DNA of 44,597 bases from Bradyrhizobium sp. SSBR45G (GTDB taxonomy: Bacteria > Pseudomonadota > Alphaproteobacteria > Rhizobiales > Xanthobacteraceae). This document shows positions 33,119 through 40,542 of the stretch, in pieces. Both the position numbers and the translations under genes were made by a program. A model generated the notes under the pieces. The model saw nothing but the letters and a program-made list of their open reading frames with translations, did not search any database and was not told the origin of the DNA. Numbering within the stretch: the stretch's first letter is position 1; every line of letters begins with the position of its first letter. The stretch is taken from assembly GCF_030159255.1 (NCBI RefSeq), contig NZ_BSCT01000050.1:1-44597 (forward strand), read 5' to 3'.

Positions 33119-34651
33119 ATGGACGCGAGCGCGAACCGCCGCAAGAACGATCCGGAGGCGACGCGGCGCAACATCATCGATGTCGCGACCGAGGAGTTTG
33201 CCAGTCACGGCTACTCCGGCGCCCGGGTCGATGCCATTGCGGCCCGGACCAAGACCTCCAAGCGGATGATCTATTATTATTTCGGCGGCAAGGAGCAGCT
33301 CTATCTGGCGGTGCTGGAACACGCCTATCGCAGCATCCGCGAGCTCGAAGCCAGCCTCGACACCCAGAACTGCAGCGCCATCGAGGCGATCCGGCGGCTG
33401 GTGGAGGCGACGTTCGACCACGACGCGCAGAACCCGACCTTCATCCGGCTCGTGAGCATCGAGAACATCCACTACGCAAAGCACCTCAAGCAGAGTGCGC
33501 AGCTGCGCGAGATCAACGCCAGCGTCGTCTCGACGCTCGGCGGAATTCTCGATCGTGGCCGTGCCGCCGGCGTGTTTCGCCGCGACGTCGATCCGATCGA
33601 CCTGCACCTTCTGATCAGCTCCTATTGCTTTTTTCGCGTCGCCAATCAGTACACGTTCGGGGCCTTGTTCGATCGCGATCTCGCCGAGCCGTCGAACGCG
33701 GCCCGCAACAAGCAGCAGATCGTCGACGCGGTGCTGGCCTATCTTGCCGCCGATTTGCCCGTAGCCGGTGAGGCCGTCGCGATGCACGCGCCGTTACGCG
33801 AAGCGCCGCACGTTCTGACGGGGCTGGTCGGGGCGCCGATCCGGCAGTCGGCTTCGCCGGCGATGCACGAGGCGGCAGCCGCCGCGGCCGGTCTGCGCGG
33901 TCACTACCAGCTGATCGAGGTGGCCGGCGCGGATCGCGATCGTCTGGTCGCGCTGCTCGCCTCGGTCCGCGACATCGGCTTCGCCGGGGTGAACGTGACC
34001 TTTCCCTACAAGGAGGCGGTGGTCGCACTGCTCGACGAACTCGCGCCTGAGGCCCGCGCGATGGCGGCGGTCAACACGGTGGTCGTCCGCGACGGCCGGC
34101 TGATCGGGCACAACACCGATACGACGGGGTTTGCGCGCGCGGTGGCCCCGCTGGTCGAGGCCTCGCGCCGCGGGCCGGTGGCGCTGCTCGGCGCCGGCGG
34201 TGTCGGCAAGGCGATCGCGTTTGCGCTAGTGCGGCTCGGTGTGGACGAGCTGCGCATCGTCGATGCGGATCGGGCCAAGGCCGCGACGCTGGCGTCGTTG
34301 CTGCCCGACACGTCTCGCATCGTCGTGGCCGATACGGTCGAAGCCGCGGTGACGGGCGCGGTCGGGCTCGTCAACGGAACCCCGGTCGGCATGCTGCCGA
34401 ATCGCGAAAATCCAGTGCCGGAGCACCTGCTGCATTCCCAGCTATGGGTCGCGGACGCCGTCTACTCGCCGTTATGGACACCGCTGCTGGTGGCCGCGAA
34501 GGCGAAGGGCGCACAGGTGATGAGCGGCCGCGACCTTGCGATCTATCAGGCGGCGGATGCGTTCAATCTGTTCACGGGGCACGCGGCGTCGGTCGAAGCC
34601 ATGGCGGACGCGTTCGATGCGGTGATGGCGCGGCGCTACGCATCGGCCTAG
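33119..34651 (+). CDS. TetR repressor fused to quinate/shikimate dehydrogenase
   Basis: 510 aa in one uninterrupted frame. Residues 12-60 are a TetR helix-turn-helix (ATRRNIIDVATEEFASHGY, TKTSKRMIYYYFGGKEQLY) and about 70-214 a TetR ligand/dimer domain. Residues about 232-508 are a complete AroE-type domain: Ser244 and Ser246 (QSASPAMH), Lys298 (NVTFPYKE), Asn319 (AVNT), Asp334 (HNTD), Rossmann GAGGVGKA (358-365) and Gln477 (IYQAADAF). Asp382 after the second strand (RIVDADRAK) replaces the NRT motif for NADP, as in catabolic NAD-dependent quinate/shikimate dehydrogenases such as Corynebacterium QsuD. ATG 33119 has GGAAGGA upstream. An internal ATG at 33782 (residue 222) could yield the enzyme alone. 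Divergent from the transporter-esterase operon. Confidence 0.93.
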   Translation: MDASANRRKNDPEATRRNIIDVATEEFASHGYSGARVDAIAARTKTSKRMIYYYFGGKEQLYLAVLEHAYRSIRELEASLDTQNCSAIEAIRRLVEATFDHDAQNPTFIRLVSIENIHYAKHLKQSAQLREINASVVSTLGGILDRGRAAGVFRRDVDPIDLHLLISSYCFFRVANQYTFGALFDRDLAEPSNAARNKQQIVDAVLAYLAADLPVAGEAVAMHAPLREAPHVLTGLVGAPIRQSASPAMHEAAAAAAGLRGHYQLIEVAGADRDRLVALLASVRDIGFAGVNVTFPYKEAVVALLDELAPEARAMAAVNTVVVRDGRLIGHNTDTTGFARAVAPLVEASRRGPVALLGAGGVGKAIAFALVRLGVDELRIVDADRAKAATLASLLPDTSRIVVADTVEAAVTGAVGLVNGTPVGMLPNRENPVPEHLLHSQLWVADAVYSPLWTPLLVAAKAKGAQVMSGRDLAIYQAADAFNLFTGHAASVEAMADAFDAVMARRYASA

Positions 34652-34660
34652 GGCGAAGGC

Positions 34661-34701
34661 GGCGTCCGGCCAGGGGCTGGGAAGCATGCTGGCCGGACGC
34701 C
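34661..34701. terminator. Terminator-like hairpin after the fusion gene
   Basis: Perfect 12-bp arms GGCGTCCGGCCA / TGGCCGGACGCC with a 17-nt loop, 10 nt after the stop. No T tract, so it may act as a transcript-end hairpin or in Rho-assisted termination between convergent genes. Confidence 0.5.
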
Positions 34702-34751
34702 GTGGGCGTGGCGGCAGGGGGCCACGGCGCCGAGGGTGAGGCGGAAAAGGC

Positions 34752-35327
34752 TCAGGCCGAGAAGTCGACCACCAGCGATTTGCTGGTCGAGCTCGACGAG
34801 CTGCTGCCGTTGGCGCTGTAGGACGAGGTCTTGCTGCTGTTCGAGCTCTGCAGCGCTTCGAGCAGCTTCTTGAGCAGCTCCTCGACCTGGGACGAGCTGC
34901 TCGACGAGGACGATGATGATGACGACGACGAGGTGCTCGACGTGGTGTCGCTGCTGGAATCATCGCTCGGCGGGGGCGGCGGACCGCCGGCGCCGCCCGG
35001 ACCGCCCGAGAATGCGTTGGCGAACACGTTCTTCAGCTCGGTCGCCTGGTCGGAGGTGAGCTTTCCGCTGTCGACCTCGCTCTGGATGAGATCGTCGATC
35101 TTCGACTGCATCTCGTCGGGCGAGGGCGGCGTGCTGGAGCTCGTTGACGAGGACGACGAGCTGCTGCTGCCGCTCTTCAATGCGGAATCGATGTCGTCAA
35201 GTGCCGACGATAGCGCGGTCTGGTCGGTCGAGCTGATCTTGCCGGCCGAGACTTCCTTGGTGAGCTCCTGCTTGAGCAGGTCGAGCGGCGAGAAACCGCT
35301 CATCGAAGATGCGGAGATCGATGTCAT
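34752..35327 (-). CDS. Poly-Ser protein with two similar helical motifs
   Basis: 191-aa low-complexity protein. Two related segments, LLKQELTKEVSAGKISSTDQ and IDDLIQSEVDSGKLTSDQAT, share the pattern E-V-x-(A/S)-GK-(I/L)-(S/T)-x-x-DQ and alternate with serine runs (up to 14 Ser), a PPPPP stretch in GGPPPPPSDD and a C-terminal STSKSLVVDFSA. The start ATG at 35327 (MTSISASSMSG) is preferred; an upstream ATG at 35435 would add 36 residues. No signal peptide. The GK-x-T/S-x-x-Q repeats recall EF-hand-like or surface repeat modules, but calcium ligands are not complete. Function unknown. Confidence 0.75.
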   Translation of the reverse strand: MTSISASSMSGFSPLDLLKQELTKEVSAGKISSTDQTALSSALDDIDSALKSGSSSSSSSSTSSSTPPSPDEMQSKIDDLIQSEVDSGKLTSDQATELKNVFANAFSGGPGGAGGPPPPPSDDSSSDTTSSTSSSSSSSSSSSSSSQVEELLKKLLEALQSSNSSKTSSYSANGSSSSSSTSKSLVVDFSA

Positions 35328-35586
35328 GGCTTGCTCCAGGGTTGAAACATCAAACCTGGCTTCAGGTGCGATTGTAACGCTTAACAGCTCCTTGTTCCGT
35401 GTTTCCGAAGATGTCTGACGGGACGGCGCACACACAATGAAGCAAGAAACTTGGTCTTTCTCCGGGGATTTGCGGGGTTTTCATGAGATGCCGCTGCCGC
35501 TGCGGCGCGCCCGACTCCGATCAGCGAAAAATTAATGGCGAACGACGAAAGTTGGCCCCGGACAATTTCGGGGGCGAGGTTTATTC

Positions 35587-37686
35587 ATGCGATTGCTCGA
35601 CGGCGTGACGATACGAACCATTCTCGGCCTGATCATCGGTACGCTTGCAGTTCTGTTGATCGGCAGTCTCGCCACCGGCGTCGTCGACGCGCTCAGCCGG
35701 TATCAGTCTGCGCAGCGGATCGCCCGGCTTGCTGGCGCTGATCAGCAGCTGTTCAGCACGCTGATCGGCTTTCGGCTCGAGCGCGGCACGTTCCTGGCGA
35801 CGCTGGCGGCGGAAGGGACGGCGGACTCGGCCGCAGACAGCCGCATCGCCACCAATCGTCAGATCTCGGAGACGGCCTACAAGCAGGTCCAGGACGCGCT
35901 GTCCGGCTTCGCCGACGGCAAGATCGCAAGCCGGATGAGCAGCCTGGTCGCCTCGCACGACAGGCTGGCGTCGCTGCGTCCCGATGCCGAGCGCGCCATC
36001 CACCAGCCCAAGGCGTCGCGGGACATGCAGGTGGTGGATTCGTTCCGCAAGGCCGCGCAGGACTATCTTGATGCGCTGCTCGTCATCGCGGCCGATCTCG
36101 AAGAGACCATCAAGCTCGCGGATCCGCTCGTCGACCAGATGGTCAACGTCAAGCAGGCGGCCTGGGCGGCGCGCAATTTCGGCGGCCAGTTCGCGATCCG
36201 GCTCGAGAACGCCGCCGCCTCCGGCAAGCCGTGGAGCGTGCCCGACATCGTCGCCGGCGCCGAGGATTCCGGCCGGCAGGCCCAGGCCTGGAGCCAGGTC
36301 GTGACGGCCGCGGCGCGGCCCGATGCGCCGGCGGGGCTCGTCGATGCGGTCAGCCGCTCCAAGCAGGCCGATGCCATGGCGATGGCGGAGCAGCAGGCCG
36401 GCCTGATCAAGGCGCTGCGCAACAACCAGACGATCGATCTCAAGTTCGCCGAACTGTCGAAGCTCAACACGGCGCTGCTGTCCTACAGCGTCGATGCCGC
36501 CAACGCCGCGCTGGCGGAGATGGTCGCGGTCGCCGGACGGCGGATCACGGAGGCCCGTGAGAGCCTTGTCCTCAATTCGATCATGATGCTGGTCGCGCTT
36601 GGTGTGGCGCTCGTCGGCCTTGTCGTGATCCAGAGCCGTATCTCGGCCGCCATCCGCTCGCTGGCGGCGGCGATGCGTCGGCTCGCCGAGCGCGACTATA
36701 CGATCGAGCTGGCTGGCCTCGATCGCCGCGACGAGATCGGCGAGATGACGCGTACCGTGGCCGTGTTCAAGGACAGCATGATCGCGGGCGACCGGCTGGC
36801 GAGCGAAAGGGAGGCCGAGCAGGGCCGGCGCGAACGGCGCCAGAGCACCGTCGACCAGCTGATCCGGCAGTTCGAGGCGACCGTCACCTCGTCGCTGCAG
36901 ACCCTGACCTCCGCCTCGAACGAGTTGAACGCGACCGCGCAATCGATGTCGGCGACCGCCGACCAGGGCCGCCAGAAAGCGTCGTCCGTCGCCGATGTAT
37001 CGCAGCGCGCCTCGGGCAACGTCCAGATGGTGGCGGCGGCGACGGAGGAGCTGTCGGCCTCGATCAACGAGATTAGCCGCCAGGTCAGCGAGTCGACCTC
37101 GATCGCCGGCGCTGCGGCGACGCAGGCTGAAAGGACCAATGACGAGGTGCGGGCGCTGTCGGACGCGGCGCAGCGGATCGGCGACGTCGTCGCGCTGATC
37201 AGCGGCATCGCCGAGCAGACCAACCTTCTGGCCTTGAACGCGACCATCGAGGCGGCGCGCGCCGGCGAGGCCGGCAAGGGCTTCGCCGTGGTCGCCGCCG
37301 AGGTCAAGACGCTCGCCAACCAGACGGCGAAAGCGACCGAGGAGATCACGTCCCAGGTCGCCGGCATCCAGAGCGCCACCAAGGCCTCGGTCGATGCCAT
37401 CCAGGCGATCTCCTCGACCATCCATCGCGTCAACCAGATTGCGTCGGCGATTGCGGCCGCGGTCGAGCAGCAGGGCGCCGCGACGCGCGAGATCGCCCGC
37501 AACGTCCAGCAGGCGTCGGAGGGCACCAAGGCGGTGTCGCAGAACATTTCCACCGTGTCGGAAGCGACAGCCGCCACCGGCCAGGCCGCCGGCGGCGTGC
37601 TGGAGTCCGTGCGCACGCTGTCGAAGCTGTCATCCGACCTGCGCCACGACGTCGACCAGTTCGTGAGCCAGCTGCGGGTGGCTTAA
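35587..37686 (+). CDS. Methyl-accepting chemotaxis protein
   Basis: 699 aa. Membrane helix 1 about 8-32, a large periplasmic helical sensor (33-328, no recognised ligand fold), membrane helix 2 about 329-350, a HAMP domain about 351-403 (AAAMRRLAERDYTIELAG, RRDEIGEMTRTVAVFKDSM), then the signalling domain with hairpin tip IAEQTNLLALNATIEAARAG and EVKTLANQTAKATEEI. No C-terminal CheR pentapeptide is seen (ends QLRVA). It relays an external signal to CheA/CheW. Confidence 0.95.
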   Translation: MRLLDGVTIRTILGLIIGTLAVLLIGSLATGVVDALSRYQSAQRIARLAGADQQLFSTLIGFRLERGTFLATLAAEGTADSAADSRIATNRQISETAYKQVQDALSGFADGKIASRMSSLVASHDRLASLRPDAERAIHQPKASRDMQVVDSFRKAAQDYLDALLVIAADLEETIKLADPLVDQMVNVKQAAWAARNFGGQFAIRLENAAASGKPWSVPDIVAGAEDSGRQAQAWSQVVTAAARPDAPAGLVDAVSRSKQADAMAMAEQQAGLIKALRNNQTIDLKFAELSKLNTALLSYSVDAANAALAEMVAVAGRRITEARESLVLNSIMMLVALGVALVGLVVIQSRISAAIRSLAAAMRRLAERDYTIELAGLDRRDEIGEMTRTVAVFKDSMIAGDRLASEREAEQGRRERRQSTVDQLIRQFEATVTSSLQTLTSASNELNATAQSMSATADQGRQKASSVADVSQRASGNVQMVAAATEELSASINEISRQVSESTSIAGAAATQAERTNDEVRALSDAAQRIGDVVALISGIAEQTNLLALNATIEAARAGEAGKGFAVVAAEVKTLANQTAKATEEITSQVAGIQSATKASVDAIQAISSTIHRVNQIASAIAAAVEQQGAATREIARNVQQASEGTKAVSQNISTVSEATAATGQAAGGVLESVRTLSKLSSDLRHDVDQFVSQLRVA

Positions 37687-37739
37687 GGCAAGTCATCCGG
37701 GCGTAAAGTGATGCTTCCGCCGGTCGCCCCACAAATGGT

Positions 37740-37839
37740 GTCATTCCGGGGCGCGCGTAGCGCGAGCCCGGAATCCATCGGGCGGCAGGCGATGGGGAGT
37801 AATGGATTCCGGGTTCGTGCTGCGCACGCCCCGGAATGA
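37740..37839. repeat. CGTCATTCCGGGGC-family palindromic element, second copy
   Basis: About 100 bp with arms TCATTCCGGGGCG (37741-37753) and CGCCCCGGAATGA (37827-37839) and inner GAGCCCGGAATCCAT / ATGGATTCCGGG arms. Same family as 17839-17993 but with a shorter centre. It fills the gap between the chemoreceptor and CoA-transferase genes. Confidence 0.88.
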
Positions 37840-37995
37840 TGACCTCCTTTTGAGCAGGCGGGATGCGTCCCCAACCAGCAAGGCGGCATGCCCAGGGCGC
37901 AGTGCTCGGAGCCGCGAAATGGTGTATCCGCGGGTGACAGGCGGCGCCCCCAGGGGCATGTCCGCCACAAGGAATAAGCTCCCGGAGGAACATCC

Positions 37996-39222
37996 ATGTC
38001 GGCCCTGCCGCTTTCTGGCATCAAGATTCTCGATCTGACGCGCGTGCTGGCCGGACCGCTGTCCGCCCAGATGCTGGCCGATCTCGGCGCCGAGGTGATC
38101 AAGATCGAGCGGCCCGGCACCGGCGACGATGCCCGCGCCTTCGGCCCGCCCTATCTGAAGGACCCGGACGGCAAGGCCAACAACAACAACTCGTTCTACA
38201 TCTGCGCCAACCGCAACAAGAAGTCGGTCACGGTCAACATCGCGAGCCCCGAGGGCCAGGAGATCATCCGCGCGCTGGCCAGAGACTGCGACGTCTTCAT
38301 GGAGAACTACAAGGTCGGGGATCTCAAGCGCTACGGCCTCGACTATGAGGCGATCCGCGCCGTCAATCCGGATGTGATCTACTGCTCCGTCACCGGCTTC
38401 GGCCAGACCGGGCCGTATGCGCCGCGCGCCGGCTATGACGCGATCTTCCAGGCCATGGGCGGGCTGATGAGCGTCACCGGCCACATGGACGGCGAGCCGG
38501 GGGCGGGGCCGATGAAGGTCGGTCCCTCGATCGTCGACTACATGACCGGCATGAACACCTCGATCGGAATCCTCTCCGCGCTGTATCACCGCGACGTCAA
38601 TGGCGGCGGCGGCCAGCATGTCGACGTCTGCCTGTTCGACACCGTGATCGCCTCGCTGTCGCACTACGCCCAGATATTCCTGGTCAACGGCCAATCGCCG
38701 CCGCGTCGCGGCACCTGGGGCAATGGCGGCATGCCGGCCGGCGTGTTCCGCTGCACCGACGGCGAATTGATGCTGGTGGTCGGCAACGACGCGCAGTTCG
38801 CCCGCACCTGCGCCGTGCTCGGCGCCCCGGAGCTCGCGACCGACCCGAAATTCGTCAAGAACAACGACCGTGTCGTCAACGGCAAGGAGATCATGGCGGT
38901 CTTCGCCGGCCTGTTTCTGAAGAACTCGGTCGTGCACTGGCTGGAGGAGCTGGAAAAGGCGGGCGTGCCGTGCGGTCCCGTCAACGATTTTGCCCAGGTG
39001 TTCGCCGATCCGCATGTCCGCTCGCGCGGCATGGAGGTGAAGGTCGAGCATCCGTTCGAGCCGCAGCTGTCGGTGATCCGCAACGCGCTGTCGTTTTCCG
39101 GCACGCCGATCACCGACTACCGCGCCCCGCCGCTGCTCGGTGAGCATACAAAGGACGTGCTATCGGGGCTCGGCTATGACGCGGAGAAGATCGCCGCGCT
39201 CAAGCAGCAGGGCGTGGTCTAG
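37996..39222 (+). CDS. Class III CoA-transferase (CaiB/BaiF family)
   Basis: 408 aa. Diagnostic N-terminus LSGIKILDLTRVLAGPLSAQMLADLGAEVIKIE, then CDVFMENYKVGDLKRYGLDY and VTGFGQTGPYAPRAGYD, and the catalytic Asp in IVDYMTGMN (about residue 180). GGAGG lies 9 nt before ATG 37996. It moves CoA between acids (formyl-, succinyl-, carnitinyl-CoA type); the substrate cannot be assigned. It lies near the acyl-CoA dehydrogenase operon and may supply activated acyl chains to it. Confidence 0.93.
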   Translation: MSALPLSGIKILDLTRVLAGPLSAQMLADLGAEVIKIERPGTGDDARAFGPPYLKDPDGKANNNNSFYICANRNKKSVTVNIASPEGQEIIRALARDCDVFMENYKVGDLKRYGLDYEAIRAVNPDVIYCSVTGFGQTGPYAPRAGYDAIFQAMGGLMSVTGHMDGEPGAGPMKVGPSIVDYMTGMNTSIGILSALYHRDVNGGGGQHVDVCLFDTVIASLSHYAQIFLVNGQSPPRRGTWGNGGMPAGVFRCTDGELMLVVGNDAQFARTCAVLGAPELATDPKFVKNNDRVVNGKEIMAVFAGLFLKNSVVHWLEELEKAGVPCGPVNDFAQVFADPHVRSRGMEVKVEHPFEPQLSVIRNALSFSGTPITDYRAPPLLGEHTKDVLSGLGYDAEKIAALKQQGVV

Positions 39223-39239
39223 CCAGAGGCGCGCCTGCG

Positions 39240-39377
39240 GTAGGGTGGGCAAAGGCGATGCTGTGCCGTGTCTGCAGGGAAGGTCGTGGTGGCGCCGTGC
39301 CCACCATCTCACGGCGCGACGCGCTGATGGATGGTGGGCACGCTGCCGCCTGACGGCGGCGGCTTTGCCCACCCTAC
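39240..39377. repeat. GTAGGGTGGGCAAAG element, copy B
   Basis: 138 bp, the same length as copy A, bounded by perfect 15-bp inverse arms (39240-39254 and 39363-39377) with inner GTGCCCACCAT / ATGGTGGGCAC arms. It lies between the convergent CoA-transferase and small secreted protein genes. Confidence 0.92.
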
Positions 39378-39380
39378 AGA

Positions 39381-39620
39381 TCATCGCGCGTGGTGGTGAC
39401 GGTGCCGCTTCGCCTTGGGCCGGTGGTCGCCGCGCGGCTCGGCGACGAATGGGGCAGGCGGCGGCGCTGCGAGCTGTTGCCGCGACTCCTGCAGGCGGCG
39501 CTGATAGCCGGGCGAGTTCATCAGATTGGCGGCGCCGCCGCGCGCCAGCACCGGCTCGCTCGCCATCACGATCGCGAGCGCGGCGGCGGCAGCCAGGATC
39601 AAGCGCGGGCGGTTCGACAT
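39381..39620 (-). CDS. Small exported basic protein, His-rich tail
   Basis: 79 aa. Signal peptide (MSNRPRLILAAAAALAIVMA, cleavage near VLARGG), a short middle (MNSPGYQRRLQESRQQLA) and a Pro/Lys/Arg/His tail ending KRHRHHHAR. Four histidines near the C-terminus could bind metal. No family recognised. Monocistronic on minus, 33 nt downstream (in its direction) of the TetR stop. Confidence 0.65.
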   Translation of the reverse strand: MSNRPRLILAAAAALAIVMASEPVLARGGAANLMNSPGYQRRLQESRQQLAAPPPAPFVAEPRGDHRPKAKRHRHHHAR

Positions 39621-39653
39621 CGGACGGGTTCCATTCTCATCGGCGAGCTGCGT

Positions 39654-40325
39654 CTAGCGTGCCTCGCGCGCTGCGACCTTGGGCGGTGACTTTGCCGCCT
39701 GATCGCGCGTGGTCAAGCCGAGCACGGCGCCGCGCACCACGCGCGCGATCACATCCTCGACATCGTCGAGATCGCATTGGCCGTCGGAGAGCTTGGTGAG
39801 GCGCTCGCTTTCGCGGATCGTGTGATGCGCCATGGCGAGCGCGAAATGCAGGCCCCAGAACAGGTCGACCTCGGAGCTGTCGGGCAGCGCGCGCTGCATC
39901 GCCGCGGCGAATTTGCGCAAGTGGTCGATCTCCTTGTTCTTGATGCGGCGGATCGGTGGCACCGATTCGATCGAGGCGCGGATCATGAAACGCGCCACGG
40001 CCGAGCGCTGGTTCTCCGGCCCCAGGCAGCCGCGCAGGATCGGGCCGACCAGCGCGCGCAGAATGGCGTGGATGTCGGCACGGCCGCCGCCTGCATCCTC
40101 GGCCGCGCGCAATTCGCGCAGCCGCTCGCGGTTGAGCGCGATCGAGCGCGTCACGAACAGCTCGGCGATCAGCTCGTCCTTGGAGCCGAAATGATAGTTG
40201 ACCGCGGCGAGATTGACGTTCGCCTCCGCCACGATGTCGCGCAGCGTTACGTCGGAAAAGCCGCGCTCGGCGTAGAGCCGCTCGGCGGCGATCAGGATCG
40301 CAGTCCGGGTCTGGTCGGTCGCCAT
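39654..40325 (-). CDS. TetR-family transcriptional regulator
   Basis: 223 aa. N-terminal helix-turn-helix TRTAILIAAERLYAERGFSD followed by VTLRDIVAEANVNLAAVNYHFGSKDELI, then an all-helical ligand domain. The family start is ATG at 40325; the frame is open to 40607, but the extra 94 residues are not TetR-like. Divergent from the acyl-CoA dehydrogenase gene, with a 9+9 bp palindrome just upstream, so it probably represses that operon and responds to an acyl-CoA. Confidence 0.92.
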   Translation of the reverse strand: MATDQTRTAILIAAERLYAERGFSDVTLRDIVAEANVNLAAVNYHFGSKDELIAELFVTRSIALNRERLRELRAAEDAGGGRADIHAILRALVGPILRGCLGPENQRSAVARFMIRASIESVPPIRRIKNKEIDHLRKFAAAMQRALPDSSEVDLFWGLHFALAMAHHTIRESERLTKLSDGQCDLDDVEDVIARVVRGAVLGLTTRDQAAKSPPKVAAREAR

Positions 40326-40351
40326 GCTCGTGCTCCCGGGGGAGTTGCGTT

Positions 40352-40380
40352 TCAAACAATTGTATGAAACTATTGTTTGA
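40352..40380. promoter_or_regulatory. TetR operator candidate
   Basis: Perfect inverted repeat TCAAACAAT-N11-ATTGTTTGA, 26 nt upstream of the TetR start and about 160 nt upstream of the divergent acyl-CoA dehydrogenase gene. A/T-rich within G/C-rich surroundings. Probably overlaps the TetR promoter. Confidence 0.7.
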
Positions 40381-40542
40381 GACGGCCGGAATGTCAATCG
40401 CGGTGCTTCCGCGGGGCGACATTTCGGCACTGCAGCGACGGTGCCCGCGAAACCGTGCCGCGCAAGATCACACTTGCGCAAACGCGGCCGGCGGATCGAC
40501 ACTGCGGCAAAACGCGGCCAGGAAACACCCAAGGAGAGTCCC

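Noticed and set aside
33046..33771. Overlapping plus-strand frame inside the TetR domain
   Set aside because: Alternative-frame shadow with no domain; the TetR frame has a good ribosome site and motifs.
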